This document shows positions 8,925 to 19,336 of a stretch of 64,000 bases of DNA, one piece after another (the first letter of the stretch is position 1; every line of letters starts with the position of its first letter). The translations under genes and the position numbers were made by a program. The notes under the pieces are model-generated. The model worked only from the letters and a program-made list of their open reading frames with translations, made no database searches and was not told the origin of the DNA. Source of the DNA: Prostheceraeus crozeri (lineage: Eukaryota; Platyhelminthes; Polycladida; Euryleptidae); NCBI GenBank assembly GCA_907163375.1, contig CAJQUW010007109.1, positions 62,001 to 126,000 of the forward strand, written 5' to 3'.

Positions 8925-9265
8925 GCAAATGAAGTTCGGTGTAATACTTCCTTTCGACGGGCGTTCCTGTAAAGGGCGGCGGTGAAACCCGTAGCTATGT
9001 ATACCGCAAGGGACATTCGGCAATGGTCAATCTTGTTAAACCTCTCTGCGTCATGTTTGCAAGTGATTGCTTCTGTCTCAACGTAGTATGCATTCGCGCC
9101 AGGGCGACATTTAGCCAACTGTCGAAGGTTGCCTTATAAACTATCCATTGCATACGTTATGAGAACCATGAGTTCTACCTGTCTCTATCAATGAGACGAA
9201 TTGATGAATGGAATGAAATGGGAGGACACTCACGCGCCACACGCAACATAACACACTTCTCTCTT
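8925..9265. other. Left-arm spacer, no clear gene
   Basis: A TATAAA at 9135 is followed at 9158 by an ATG frame of only 11 codons, too short to call. The position, after a 3' module and with a TATA box, copies the layout of the neighbouring mini-genes, so a decayed fourth unit is possible. Confidence 0.35.
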
Positions 9266-9680
9266 CCGTAGTCTAACAAGCTCTTTACACATGGATCGCA
9301 GTCGATTGCTATCCCTGTATCAGAAGTTTAAGCTATCTTAATTTTATTTGACACTATTTCACCTATCATCATCGCCCATATGAAATGTTTTAAGATTTAC
9401 AAGTTAGACTAAGCGTGCTACTATTTCCAAATGAAAAAGTATACATGGTTAAATCATCCACTTAAGCCCATCCGTAGTCTAACAAGCTCTTTACACATGG
9501 ATCGCCGTCGATTGCTATCCCTGTATCAGAATCATGTAAGCTATCTTAATTTTATTTAACACTATTTCATCTACCATCATCGCCCATATGAAATGTTATA
9601 AGATTTACAAGTTAGACTAAGCGTGCTACTATTTCCAAATGAAAAAGTATACATGGTTAAATCATCCACTGAAGCCCCAT
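9266..9680. repeat. 206-bp direct tandem duplication
   Basis: Units start at 9266 and 9472 with CCGTAGTCTAACAAGCTC and differ at only a handful of positions. Each carries CAGTCGATTGC(T)ATCCCTG near its start (GCAGTC in unit 1, GCCGTC in unit 2), a word also found upstream of the 8509 gene. No reading frame spans them. Confidence 0.9.
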
Positions 9681-9727
9681 TCAAGTAAGTCAGTATGAAA
9701 GCAAAGATAATACGAAATAAAAATTTA

Positions 9728-10174
9728 TTATGGCATGTATTTCAAAAGGTCTTCATCGTCAATATCGTCCCAGAGTCTGGCTTCACATAGATAACAAAAA
9801 CAGTTCACTTGCTTTAATCGTTCTTCCACTGCGAGCCTCACTTTGTCGATATACTCCCACTCCGCCATAGTTCGTGGCTGGGAGTTAGGGGTGTACCACT
9901 CCCATAATTGGTGGAGGAATTTGGTGCTGGTGATCTCCATCACATCGTCAGTATCGTACTGGAGATACTTCCACCTCACGCCTGTTAAGTCGGGACACTC
10001 CTTCTCACATACACTCTCTTCGTCGTCCGCTGGTAATGACAACTTTCTGATATTGTCCAGTCGGTACACCTTCTCTACCTTCCCCTTCGTTGGAGCGTTT
10101 GGTGCAACGAGCGCCTTTGGTGTTGAGCATGGAGAAGAGAAGTTTGTGTTTGGTGTTGTCGGAGGGCTTGTCAT
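9728..10174 (-). CDS. Acidic left-arm protein divergent from PolB
   Basis: A 148-residue frame with a true ATG. The head is Ser/Thr/Pro-rich (TSPPTTPNTNFSSPCSTPK), the middle has basic GKVEKVYRLDNIRKLSL, and the end is acidic with a CFCYLC cysteine cluster and DDIDDEDL. It matches no family I recognise. It is transcribed away from PolB, the two genes sharing about 270 bp of upstream DNA, so it may be an early regulatory gene. The phrase TPNSQPRTM resembles the start of the 7976 product. Confidence 0.5.
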   Translation of the reverse strand: MTSPPTTPNTNFSSPCSTPKALVAPNAPTKGKVEKVYRLDNIRKLSLPADDEESVCEKECPDLTGVRWKYLQYDTDDVMEITSTKFLHQLWEWYTPNSQPRTMAEWEYIDKVRLAVEERLKQVNCFCYLCEARLWDDIDDEDLLKYMP

Positions 10175-10271
10175 GTTGACTGTGAATAATAACTTTGAAA
10201 TGTTTTCTAATTCTTAAGTATCAACAAGCAACCAATCAGAATGAACAGCCAATGAATGATGAATATGAAAG

Positions 10272-10279
10272 TATATATG
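10272..10279 (+). promoter_or_regulatory. TATA box of the PolB transcript
   Basis: TATATATG in AAGTATATATGTAAAG is followed after about 30 bp by a pyrimidine-rich start region. Downstream, ATG|GTAAGT at 10451 with CAATTTCAG ending at 10518, and AAA|GTAGGT at 10583 with TTTCTCTTTCAG ending at 10638, look like two small introns, so the first coding exon probably lies near 10448. Confidence 0.5.
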
Positions 10280-10604
10280 TAAAGTGACATTCGTGTCAAT
10301 TCACTCTGTCTTTGTGACATATAAGTGAAGTGTTCTCTGGCGAATTCTATATTTGAGGCGTACAAGTGAACTGCTCTCTCGTGAATTCCAAATTTGAGTG
10401 AAGTCTCTATCTTGTTGAAGTATCAACCTTAAACTTGATTTCGTTGAAATGGTAAGTTGAACATTTCTTCACTCATCTCCCTCAAACGTGTGGCTAATAG
10501 CATCTTCCTCAATTTCAGGCATCAACTTCATCACCAACGACCTCCCTTCTCGAGGAAAGTTTAGAGTTGTTGAGTCAAAGTAGGTTGCAACAATACACTG
10601 ACAC

Positions 10605-13600
10605 TTGAACAGAGATGATGGAATGATTTCTCTTTCAGGTGATGTGAGTTCCAGCTCAGGACTCTCGCGACAAGGCAACGAGTGGGAATGTGCCGACTGC
10701 GGACATATGTTTACAAGGAAGCACAGTCTCCTTCGACACATCAAACAACGTGTGTGTCAACGCAAAGCGGCGTCAATCTCCGGAGGTGAAGTTGATTCTG
10801 ACGATGACCTCTCCTTTCCTTGCGATTTTTTCCCTCTTTCTTTTGATAGTCACCTTCAGCGATCTTCGCACAAACTTCAACACACGCATGCAAATGATCA
10901 CTACACCAACGGTACCTCTACCATCTCTCTCATTAATGTTTCACATAATAATTTAGTACGCGACTACTGCATGGAGTCCAATACTCAAATAGTAGATTTT
11001 CCTGAGTGGCTCCTTCAAAATTCTAACATTATCGAAGCGCTCTTCAACAATTTAGACAATTTTAGAATGAAGGCGCTCATCTACCTTAAACTAAAATATA
11101 GTAAGATAGATTTTCAAACGGGTCAAGTGACGGAGAGAATACAGTTTCATGTTCCTTCCTCTTCCGCAACCGAAGTTGTAGACTGCGAGTCTTGGCTAAA
11201 TTTTCACATTCAATGTTTAAAATCAAATGTAGATAAATTCGATCAACGCGACAGCGCTCTCATTTTTGATGGTGTGGACTCAGCCATATTCAAAATTTCC
11301 CTATTAGAAAGTCATGCAGCTCGAGGCACATTTAAACTACCAAAAACGTTGTATACTAAGAAAGCTGTCATCAATGTCGATTGTAAATCACAGTGTTTCA
11401 AATATGCAGTCCTATCCATCCTTCACTATAATGATATCAACGCGAATCGAAATCATACCTATAGCTATAGACAGTGGGAGGATGAACTAGACTTTGAAGG
11501 TTGTGATAGTAACAACATGAAAATCAAAGATGTAGAAACGATCGAAAAACATAATAAGATTAAAATTGTCGTTCACGTGTGGGAGAAGGGGTTGAAGGGT
11601 GCCCGCTATAATTCACGTTCAACTTGTTATGAACGTGTAGTCAACCTGTTATTAGTAAAACAAGATAATAGCGAGGAATGGCACTACTGTGATATTCCCA
11701 AAATCTCTCGCTTCTACACTCACTTGGGGCACTTTAAAAGAGGTGAACATTTTGTATGCGACCGCTGCATCCGCTCCTTTTGGAGTAAAGATAAATTTGA
11801 AACTCACTATGAATGGTGCAAGCGAGGTAAATTACAAATGGAACGCATGCCCAAAGATAAAATATTTTCACATAGGGATAATGGTGACGAATTAAGTCCC
11901 CTGCGTGTCATTTACGCAGACATAGAATGCTACATTGATGATATCATCCACAAGCCAGCAGCCATATCCTGCTATGAAGTATGGCATGACCACTTTAGGA
12001 ATAGACAAAACAGAATGCATACTTGGCAAGGTGAAGATTGCATTTCAAAATTTCTAGAATTTCTCGATAAAGCTGCTAAATTTCAACAATCATATGATTC
12101 CCAATTGCAGCGTAAGTCACTACATATGTCAGATGAAGACAAACAAAAATTTGAAAGTTGCACATCGTGCCCTAAATGTCATAAAACGTTTGATGACGAT
12201 AAAATTAAGAAAGTGCGTGATCATGATCACATCACTGGTAAATTTAGAAACGCACTCTGCTCCAAATGTAACTTTTCACTTAGGTTGAGACGTCGTGTAC
12301 TACCCGTCATTTTTCATAACTTTAAGGGCTATGACAGTCATATGCTCATAAAAGGAGGTTTGAGCCAGATGAAATCGTGGCAGTTTAATGTAATAGCGCA
12401 AACGAGAGAAAAATTCATGGCAATGACAGCAAAAGTACCAGTAGATAAAACTAAAGAAAATAAGACAGTCTTCTTCGAAATAAAATTTTTATATTCATTC
12501 CAATTCATGTCAGCGTCACTAGCTTCTCTCGTTCGTAATCTCAAGTTTCTTCCCCATAGTCAAACTTTGAAGAAACACTATCCAAACTTAACGGATGAAA
12601 TAATCACTCGCAAAGGAGTCTTTCCCTATGCGTATTTTAGCTCAATGTCTAAACTAAATGAAACAACCCTTCTTTCCATTGACAAATTCCAAAACGATTT
12701 GACGGGTCAAGATTGTCCAGTAGAGGACTATGAACATGCTCAAGAGGCATGGTTAAAATTTGATTGTAAAACGTTTGGCGATTATATGATCGCTTACTTA
12801 GAATTAGATGTCATTTTGCTGGCTGATGTCTTTCAGGAATTTCGACGAGTGGCATTAGAAGAAGACAAATTAGATCCTGTCCACTTTGTCAGTCTACCAG
12901 CCATGTCCTTTAAATCAGCCTTTAAAATAACTGGTGAGACCATTCATCTCTTACAAGACCCCGAGATGTATAACATATTTGAGCGCGGTGGTCTCACATT
13001 TGTAAATAAACATCATATAAAATCTAAAACAGTAGATGATGGTCATATCCACCTAAAGTACTATGACCAAAATAATTTATATGGCAGTTCACTGTCTAAA
13101 CCACTACCTCATTCCGAGTTTAGTTGGTTAAATCAAGATGAGCTTGAGTATTACTCCAACCCTTCAAACATACTGAAGATTCCAGATGAAGGTGATTGGG
13201 GATATTATTTTGAAGTGGATTTCATTTATCCAAATAGTATTAAAAATAAAACTGCTGATTTCCCACTCGCACCTGAATATGGTGAAGTGACTGAAGATAT
13301 GTTTTCACCATTCATGTCACAATTTCATAATAACTTAACAGAGTGTGGACAGCCAAGGTACAAACCATGCCGCAAACTTTTACTCACCCAATATGATAAG
13401 AAAAATTATCTCGTACACTTCTGCATACTAAAATTCTATTTAGAAATGGGCATGCTTCTAAAGTCAGTTCACCGCATTATCAAATTTAGACAGAAAGCCT
13501 TCCTCAAACCCTACATAGATAGTAACAGTCAAAAACGTGCACTCGCCCAAAATAATTTTGAAAAGGATTTTTATAAATATAAGAATAACAGTCTTTTCGG

Positions 13601-14414
13601 AAAGACCATGGAGGATGTTAGAAAACGTATGAACTACAAACTAGTCGTTGATGAACAAAAATATCACAAATTGACCTCATCACCTCTTTTCATTGATAGA
13701 GACATAATCGATGAGGATCTTGTAGGCGTTAAAATGATAAAATCAGAAGTTGAGTTGTGCAAACCCATCTATATTGGGCAAGCCGTTTTAGATTATTCCA
13801 AGCTTGAAATGTATCAACTCTTCTACAAAATATTAAAACCATGCCCTCTCGTAAAAGAGGTTCGCTTGCTGGGTGGTGATACAGATAGTTTCTTTTTAGG
13901 AATTACCACTCAAAAAGATTTAAATTTTAATGAAGTAGGCAAGTCATTAGAAAAATATTTCGACACATCTAACTACAATCCCACTCATCCACTCTATTCC
14001 ATGCAGAATAAAGCCAAACTTGGTTGTTTTAAGGATGAAACAGCAGGAAAGGAAATAGATGAAATGATTCTCCTCCGTCCTAAAATGTATTCCATAAAAT
14101 TAAAAGAATGTGCAGATAGTATTAAGCGTGCTAAAGGTATATCAAAATCCATTGTTCACAAAATGAAACATCGGTCCTATAAGAAGGCCTATAAAAATAA
14201 AACTATAACGTTTGTCAATATGACAATCTTAAAATCTCAAGTTCATACTGTGAAAACGCACACGTTCAAGAAACGAGCGCTTTCAACATGGGAGGATAAG
14301 AGGTGTTGGATAGGACATAACACATCTCTTCCACATGGACATCCTGACACAAACATACCTCCACCCAAAAGAATAAAACTCACACTACCACATTCAGGAG
14401 ATGTATTGACATAA
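10605..14414 (+). CDS. Polinton 1 protein-primed DNA polymerase B
   Basis: This is the family B polymerase that copies the element. In order it shows a C2H2 finger near the start (CADCGHMF), a conserved Polinton amino-terminal region, a second Cys finger (FVCDRCIRSFWSK, about residue 380), exonuclease motif YADIEC (about 436), an HNH-like Cys/His patch with RDHDH (about 537), HNFKGYDSH (about 570), YLELDVILLADVF (about 732), motif A YYDQNNLYGSS (about 820), motif B KNNSLFGKTM (about 992) and motif C GGDTDSFF (about 1090). Length is typical. The visible frame has no ATG at 10605; splice-like signals upstream suggest the start lies near 10448. An AATAAA at about 14573 follows. Confidence 0.95.
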   Translation: MNRDDGMISLSGDVSSSSGLSRQGNEWECADCGHMFTRKHSLLRHIKQRVCQRKAASISGGEVDSDDDLSFPCDFFPLSFDSHLQRSSHKLQHTHANDHYTNGTSTISLINVSHNNLVRDYCMESNTQIVDFPEWLLQNSNIIEALFNNLDNFRMKALIYLKLKYSKIDFQTGQVTERIQFHVPSSSATEVVDCESWLNFHIQCLKSNVDKFDQRDSALIFDGVDSAIFKISLLESHAARGTFKLPKTLYTKKAVINVDCKSQCFKYAVLSILHYNDINANRNHTYSYRQWEDELDFEGCDSNNMKIKDVETIEKHNKIKIVVHVWEKGLKGARYNSRSTCYERVVNLLLVKQDNSEEWHYCDIPKISRFYTHLGHFKRGEHFVCDRCIRSFWSKDKFETHYEWCKRGKLQMERMPKDKIFSHRDNGDELSPLRVIYADIECYIDDIIHKPAAISCYEVWHDHFRNRQNRMHTWQGEDCISKFLEFLDKAAKFQQSYDSQLQRKSLHMSDEDKQKFESCTSCPKCHKTFDDDKIKKVRDHDHITGKFRNALCSKCNFSLRLRRRVLPVIFHNFKGYDSHMLIKGGLSQMKSWQFNVIAQTREKFMAMTAKVPVDKTKENKTVFFEIKFLYSFQFMSASLASLVRNLKFLPHSQTLKKHYPNLTDEIITRKGVFPYAYFSSMSKLNETTLLSIDKFQNDLTGQDCPVEDYEHAQEAWLKFDCKTFGDYMIAYLELDVILLADVFQEFRRVALEEDKLDPVHFVSLPAMSFKSAFKITGETIHLLQDPEMYNIFERGGLTFVNKHHIKSKTVDDGHIHLKYYDQNNLYGSSLSKPLPHSEFSWLNQDELEYYSNPSNILKIPDEGDWGYYFEVDFIYPNSIKNKTADFPLAPEYGEVTEDMFSPFMSQFHNNLTECGQPRYKPCRKLLLTQYDKKNYLVHFCILKFYLEMGMLLKSVHRIIKFRQKAFLKPYIDSNSQKRALAQNNFEKDFYKYKNNSLFGKTMEDVRKRMNYKLVVDEQKYHKLTSSPLFIDRDIIDEDLVGVKMIKSEVELCKPIYIGQAVLDYSKLEMYQLFYKILKPCPLVKEVRLLGGDTDSFFLGITTQKDLNFNEVGKSLEKYFDTSNYNPTHPLYSMQNKAKLGCFKDETAGKEIDEMILLRPKMYSIKLKECADSIKRAKGISKSIVHKMKHRSYKKAYKNKTITFVNMTILKSQVHTVKTHTFKKRALSTWEDKRCWIGHNTSLPHGHPDTNIPPPKRIKLTLPHSGDVLT

Positions 14415-14604
14415 TCAACTTTAACTCAGTATTTTGATGTTGCTTTTTGTAGATATACATGGTTGTTTTATGTATCGCATGAGATCGTTTCTTCCTTGTG
14501 AATATATGCCTACAGTAAGCCCATTCCCCCTTTATCTGTGAAAAGACTTTTTCATACACATATTTTTATTTCAATAAACATATCACAATGACTTCACTTT
14601 GTTT

Positions 14605-16076
14605 TCCGAAACACTAAAGTTACGAGGGATTTAGTATCTTTCACATGGATGCACTCTTGTAAACCATTGGTAATTTTGATAGCAATAGAGGGTATAGTTT
14701 GTTTGACGACGGGATGATAGAAAATAGATTCAAACATCTTCTCGACTATTCCATATGAAGCGTCTTTATCATGAATGAAATCACGTAAAATGTATTCTTT
14801 TTCTCACCAACAGAAATAGGTAGAATCAAATCACTTTGAATGTAAAGGTGCTGTTCATGTTTATCAAGTGTCATTGGTGTTTCTATACCAATTGTATGCG
14901 CAGCAGTAAACACAGTTTGTAGTATTGAAAAACCAAAGAGTTTTTTCAAATTTTTACTCATTGACATTGAATGTCATCACCCAGTTTCAGAACAACGCGT
15001 TGATTTTCAATTGAAAGCGAAATGTGGTGTGTCTTTACATCATATTTACTTTTCATCACATGCTTCAACTTCTGTTATATATAAGGATTTACTACATGAA
15101 TGAAGCTTTCAACTGTATGATATAGACGCGGCATTATATTGATAGCAACTTTAGATTCTTCATAAGACTGGTAAATTTTCTTGATGCGATCGCCATAGAT
15201 GTCCACCCACCATTCATCATTAACTGAATCAGCTTTAGTGTGATATTCATGAGAAGCATACACCACACCGCTTCCAATAATAGGTGTATAATGTCTTACA
15301 AAATGACGCAAGGTTGGAGAGAAATAAACTGTAAGTTTGTCATTATATTTCTGAATAACCAACTTATTTTTGTCCGCCATAATTTTCTCTCCATACTTCT
15401 TACCCACAGTCTCATTCCATCGTTTTACTAACTCAATAAGTGATAAAGGTTGAACACCACGCTTTTTCAAAATGATGCGTTCTTCGCATTCTACAACATC
15501 TTCATCAAATATTTTAAATTTATAATGAAATTTGTTGATTCGATTTGAATAAATTTTTTTAACATTTCCAGTAGCAATTGACGTTAGATGTAGTCCATGA
15601 CCAAAACCGAGATGTGGATAGAATTCATTATCCAGCCTCAGTGTAAGACCTTTAGTAAAAGAATGAAAGCGAAGGAATTGTCTCCCACTCCAATGATAGA
15701 TAGTAAACTCATAAGCTTTCTGATCCTTATTCTTCATGATGGAAGTATTACCACTGTTGAATGCCTTAATAATTTTCTCATTCCCAAATGGACCATAATA
15801 ATCTGATTTTATCTGAATCCATTCATAGTTCCACTTTCCATCTGACGTTAAATTGTATGGGAACTGGAATGCATTATTCATCGTTATTCCATCATGGGTG
15901 CGAGGAGTCAATATCATTTCTTCCAAATCATTCACATTCTGAATATTGCTATCATAGCAAATACTAGAAACGCCAACCTCCCATTCACCTTCTAAATGTA
16001 GTGGGCGATTTAATTCTACTCGATAGTCTGATGGTTTATTTTTGGGAAATTTATTCATAGAAGCATTACTGGGCAA
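14605..16076 (-). CDS. Polinton 1 WEV-type conserved protein, paralogue A (fossil)
   Basis: The amino-terminal part reads LPSNASMNKFPKNKPSDY followed by NRPLHLEGEWEVGV, the hallmark of a protein family seen in many animal Polintons (LPSNSS...EGEWEVGL). The function is unproven; a fibre- or spike-like virion protein is a common guess. The carboxy-terminal part keeps the family's IENQRVVLKLG and KKLFGF-type segments. It is a tandem paralogue of the gene at 16152-17556. The gene is in pieces. Confidence 0.6.
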
Positions 16077-16151
16077 GTAGATTAGAAACGAGTCCTTATT
16101 TTAACTTTCCATATTATTCACATTGGAAAAATATATTAGCATACTTTTGCA

Positions 16152-17556
16152 TTAACTCTTCATTCGGAAATGGAGTGTGATACTTGTCACAGCATCTTTA
16201 TGAAAAGGAATCAACGCACCAGCATCGTCATAAATTGCAATATTAATTTGTGGGATGTAGTTTGATTTCAGCTTTGTATAATGCACTTTCTTGAAAGTAT
16301 GCTCAGATAAAATACTGCAGCTTCTTGGCTGGTATGGTATCATTGCTAGCAATGGAGCTTCAACATCTCCCACACGTACATCTTCACCAATATTGGAATA
16401 TATCTGAAAATAGTTAATACGACGCGATAGTGACATGTCTGCGCTAGCCTTGGTTACAGTACCACTTTTAAAGATATTTTGATCAAAACCCAAAATGTCC
16501 ATTAGAGTTTTATCCATAATTAGTTCAATACCTTTTCCACTTATAGTGAGAGACAAAGTACCTTCTTTTTCAGAAAATGAAATATGTTGCTCATTAATCA
16601 CTTCATTTAAATAATCTACAACCAATTTAACTGAAGTAATAATGCGACGCATCAACACTCTTGTTTCATGTAAGATACCACCTAAAGGCTCTACACACTT
16701 TCTGTATAAAGATACGGTCCATTCTGTATCAAATTGATTTGACCTTTCACATGGTAAATGTTGCATATCAAATTTTCCATGAACAGCTGCAGAATGATGT
16801 CGTAAGAACTGATGAAAATCTTTTGAACAAACTAATACTAGATCATCATCATTTAATTTACTTATTGCAATATGATTAGATGATTTGATATAAGTCAATG
16901 TTGCCACTTGTTTACCATCAACTCGAAGGAGATAATTAAATTTCTTCAATAATGTTTCAGGAGTCATGTTTGTCTTTCTTGGCTTGATCACAATCTTCTT
17001 CACCAACGTCTTCTCATTTTTTGGAATAAGATCTACATAATAAGCTTCCTCTCGATATATTAACTGTTTATGACCACTTGGGTGGTAATTAACGTTATAA
17101 TTATCATAGCTTGTTAAGGCGCTAGCGAGGTAACCTAAATCATTTCTTAAACTTGGAATTAAACCAACAATCCAATCTTTCTCAACTACATGATGTACAT
17201 AATTATGATCATCATTGTGCGGAGTAAATTGGGCAATACGTTTACACGCTTTATTCAAGAAATCATATATAAACTTTTTACATGACAAGAGATCTTTCTT
17301 TGGCCACTGTGGAATGTATACTCGGCAGCCCTTTTCACATTGGTAAGCAGCTGTGCGTCTCATATTAATAGTCATCACCTCATGATCAAAAGTATAGACA
17401 CAGTTGCTATAAACAAGTTGAGTGACACCCACTTCCCACTTCCCACTTTCCATTTAGCTGTTGTGCATGATCAATGGGAGTAGAAAAGAGTGCAGCTCGA
17501 TTACTAGCAAATCTATTTGCAGCCACATTGCTAAGCAAAATATGATAAAACGACAT
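16152..17556 (-). CDS. Polinton 1 WEV-type conserved protein, paralogue B (fossil)
   Basis: It carries the family signature GKWEVGVTQLVYSN near the start, and a carboxy-terminal section with SGKGIELIMDKTLMDILGF and YIPQINIAIYDDAGALIPFH, which corresponds to segments of paralogue A. Such proteins recur in Polinton 2 at 57401-58188, so both lineages keep the family. It is probably a virion surface or assembly protein; I infer this from conservation only. Confidence 0.6.
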
Positions 17557-17591
17557 TTTGATATTGCTGATCTGCGGCTTTGCATAACATC

Positions 17592-17948
17592 ATGAAGACT
17601 TGGATTTTGGACTCTCTACAATATATCAGAGTTGATCGTAATGGAAACGTACATTTCAAAAATTCTCATGGTCATACATCAAGAGGTATTACATTAACAT
17701 GGCGACAATTTGTCAACCTCAATGATATCATGAGGGATTTGGAATATTTTGAAACATTAAGATTCATCTCCTTGGGTGATCAAGTTTGGCTTCAACATTA
17801 CAGAAATGAAATTCAAATCTGCCATTCTCATTCCGCAAACTGTTTCTCATTTCGCAAATACAATTGGGAGAAGTATAGAAGATACATACATCGCTCCATC
17901 ATGACATTTATTCGTCGTGAGTTCATCGCCCTACTATGCAAATCTTAA
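17592..17948 (+). CDS. Small basic Polinton 1 protein, tandem copy 1
   Basis: The frame from the ATG at 17592 (MKTWILDSLQYIRVDRNGNV) is a paralogue of the next gene: both have LDSLQ.I..D..GNV.FK, then a TLTWRQF / ALSYRHF helix and a basic WEKYRRYIHRS end. The pattern of short strands followed by a helix recalls the PC4/Sub1 single-stranded DNA-binding fold, but this is only a resemblance. It lies on the plus strand between minus-strand structural genes. Confidence 0.5.
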   Translation: MKTWILDSLQYIRVDRNGNVHFKNSHGHTSRGITLTWRQFVNLNDIMRDLEYFETLRFISLGDQVWLQHYRNEIQICHSHSANCFSFRKYNWEKYRRYIHRSIMTFIRREFIALLCKS

Positions 17949-17970
17949 TCAGACATGACTACCACGCACT

Positions 17971-18621
17971 ATGAGTTGGAAATTAGATTCCCTACAACGT
18001 ATTGAAACGGATCATGACCGAAACGTCTATTTCAAAGATTCAACTGGAAATGTGAGAAGAGAGTTTGCTTTATCTTATCGTCATTTTCAATCTCTACATC
18101 ATATCATGAAGGATCTGAAATACTTCTATATGAAAAGACATTCACGTATTGGAAATCGCATACGGCTGCGCGTCAACAAACGGCGAATTCAACTCTATCA
18201 TTCCCAACTCCATACTAACTTCACATTTCATCAAGGTAGTTGGGAAAAGTATAAAAGGAAGGTACATCGCTCAATTTACTCATTTTTTCATCATGAAGCG
18301 CCATCGCTACACCATCGTCAACATTCTCCGTCGCTTCAGACTCTACACCAAAATCGATCTCACAACATTACACCAACAGCTTCCAAACAGCAAGTATTAC
18401 CCGGGCCGACCTCAAATGTTAGTGGTGAAGATGAACAATTCACGGAATCTTCAATTCTTCCCAAATGGGACTGTACAGATTCTCGGCGCCCTTTCTCATT
18501 CATCGGCGCAGTCAATGCGCTTAGAGCTACAGAGACTACTACGTCGGATATGGAAGAGGGAGAGGTGTGTGATGTCGAATCTGACTGTGGACAATATGGT
18601 GATCTCTACTCAATTGAGTGA
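17971..18621 (+). CDS. Basic Polinton 1 protein, tandem copy 2
   Basis: It begins 23 bp after copy 1 with MSWKLDSLQRIETDHDRNVY and repeats the same ~100-residue module (GSWEKYKRKVHRSI matches NWEKYRRYIHRSI). It then extends by about 100 residues of low-complexity, His/Ser-rich sequence ending in an acidic tail (SDMEEGEVCDVESD). A local duplication followed by divergence is the simplest reading. A PC4-like DNA-binding role is possible. Confidence 0.5.
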   Translation: MSWKLDSLQRIETDHDRNVYFKDSTGNVRREFALSYRHFQSLHHIMKDLKYFYMKRHSRIGNRIRLRVNKRRIQLYHSQLHTNFTFHQGSWEKYKRKVHRSIYSFFHHEAPSLHHRQHSPSLQTLHQNRSHNITPTASKQQVLPGPTSNVSGEDEQFTESSILPKWDCTDSRRPFSFIGAVNALRATETTTSDMEEGEVCDVESDCGQYGDLYSIE

Positions 18622-18863
18622 AAGTGTATCATTTTTGAAGATTCGTACCAGCAGTTACAATTTGTGTTATGAATCCGAACTTTTCCTGCAGCTCTCATTA
18701 GTTGTTGGTTACCTGTGCATGTTGCAATCTTTCATAATAGTAAAGTGATCATTACTGGACTAAAATCTCATGTAAAAGCAAATGTGATCCTAGACTATCT
18801 CATCGAGTATGTACGTACCCAGCGGATTGTAAAATAAAAAACAATTTTTCCAACATGATGTTT
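18622..18863. other. Convergent 3' region
   Basis: AATAAA at about 18833 serves the plus-strand pair, and TTTATTT at 18861 (AAATAAA on the minus strand) serves the protease gene. No gene lies between. Confidence 0.5.
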
Positions 18864-19325
18864 TTATTTCAAATCATGATAGAACTTACAAATCATTTTT
18901 TCATTAGAGGATGGATTACATGAAAAGTTTTGAATAACAGATACAAATCGAGATACATGTAAACGTTTTAAGATGAAGTACAGTACAAAAGCACCACACG
19001 TTGATGAAAGTGGATGTTGTAGTATGCGTTCATTTCGCTGATATTGACGCGTATGTTTTCTCAACCACTGCTGTGTTGGTATATTTGGAGGTTGAGCAAG
19101 AGAGTCAAATAGTTCACCACGTCGGTCTTCTCCAATAAAGATCGCTTTCCAATGCTCACCGCCTAAATTCTGCGAATGAGTGTTTAGCACAATAAAGATG
19201 GGATAGTGATTTACTGCAGGTGGTAAGGTATCGGGCGAATAGACATTATCGAAAGCTTTCAACGTCGCTTCGTCTGCATTACGCTGTACTTTAGTTTTAA
19301 TATCGTCAGCAGTCAACCAACTCAT
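18864..19325 (-). CDS. Polinton 1 adenovirus-type cysteine protease
   Basis: A 153-residue protease of the adenain/Ulp1 type that would mature virion proteins. The expected catalytic order is visible: His58 in GGEHWKAIF, Asp74 in ELFDSL, an oxyanion Gln near 103 and Cys110 in SSTCGAFVLYF. Length is short for Ulp1 but normal for Polintons. It lies just downstream of the capsid gene on the same strand, as is usual. Confidence 0.9.
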   Translation of the reverse strand: MSWLTADDIKTKVQRNADEATLKAFDNVYSPDTLPPAVNHYPIFIVLNTHSQNLGGEHWKAIFIGEDRRGELFDSLAQPPNIPTQQWLRKHTRQYQRNERILQHPLSSTCGAFVLYFILKRLHVSRFVSVIQNFSCNPSSNEKMICKFYHDLK

Positions 19326-19336
19326 TAACGATTATA

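Noticed and set aside
8143-9118. Minus-strand frames across the 143-bp repeats
   Set aside because: They share sequence only because the repeat is shared; no ATG-to-stop gene structure or domain.
9158-9193. Eleven-codon frame behind the TATA box at 9135
   Set aside because: Too short to support as a gene.
18149-18748. 199-residue frame overlapping tandem copy 2
   Set aside because: It overlaps in another frame the better-supported paralogue, and has no domain of its own.
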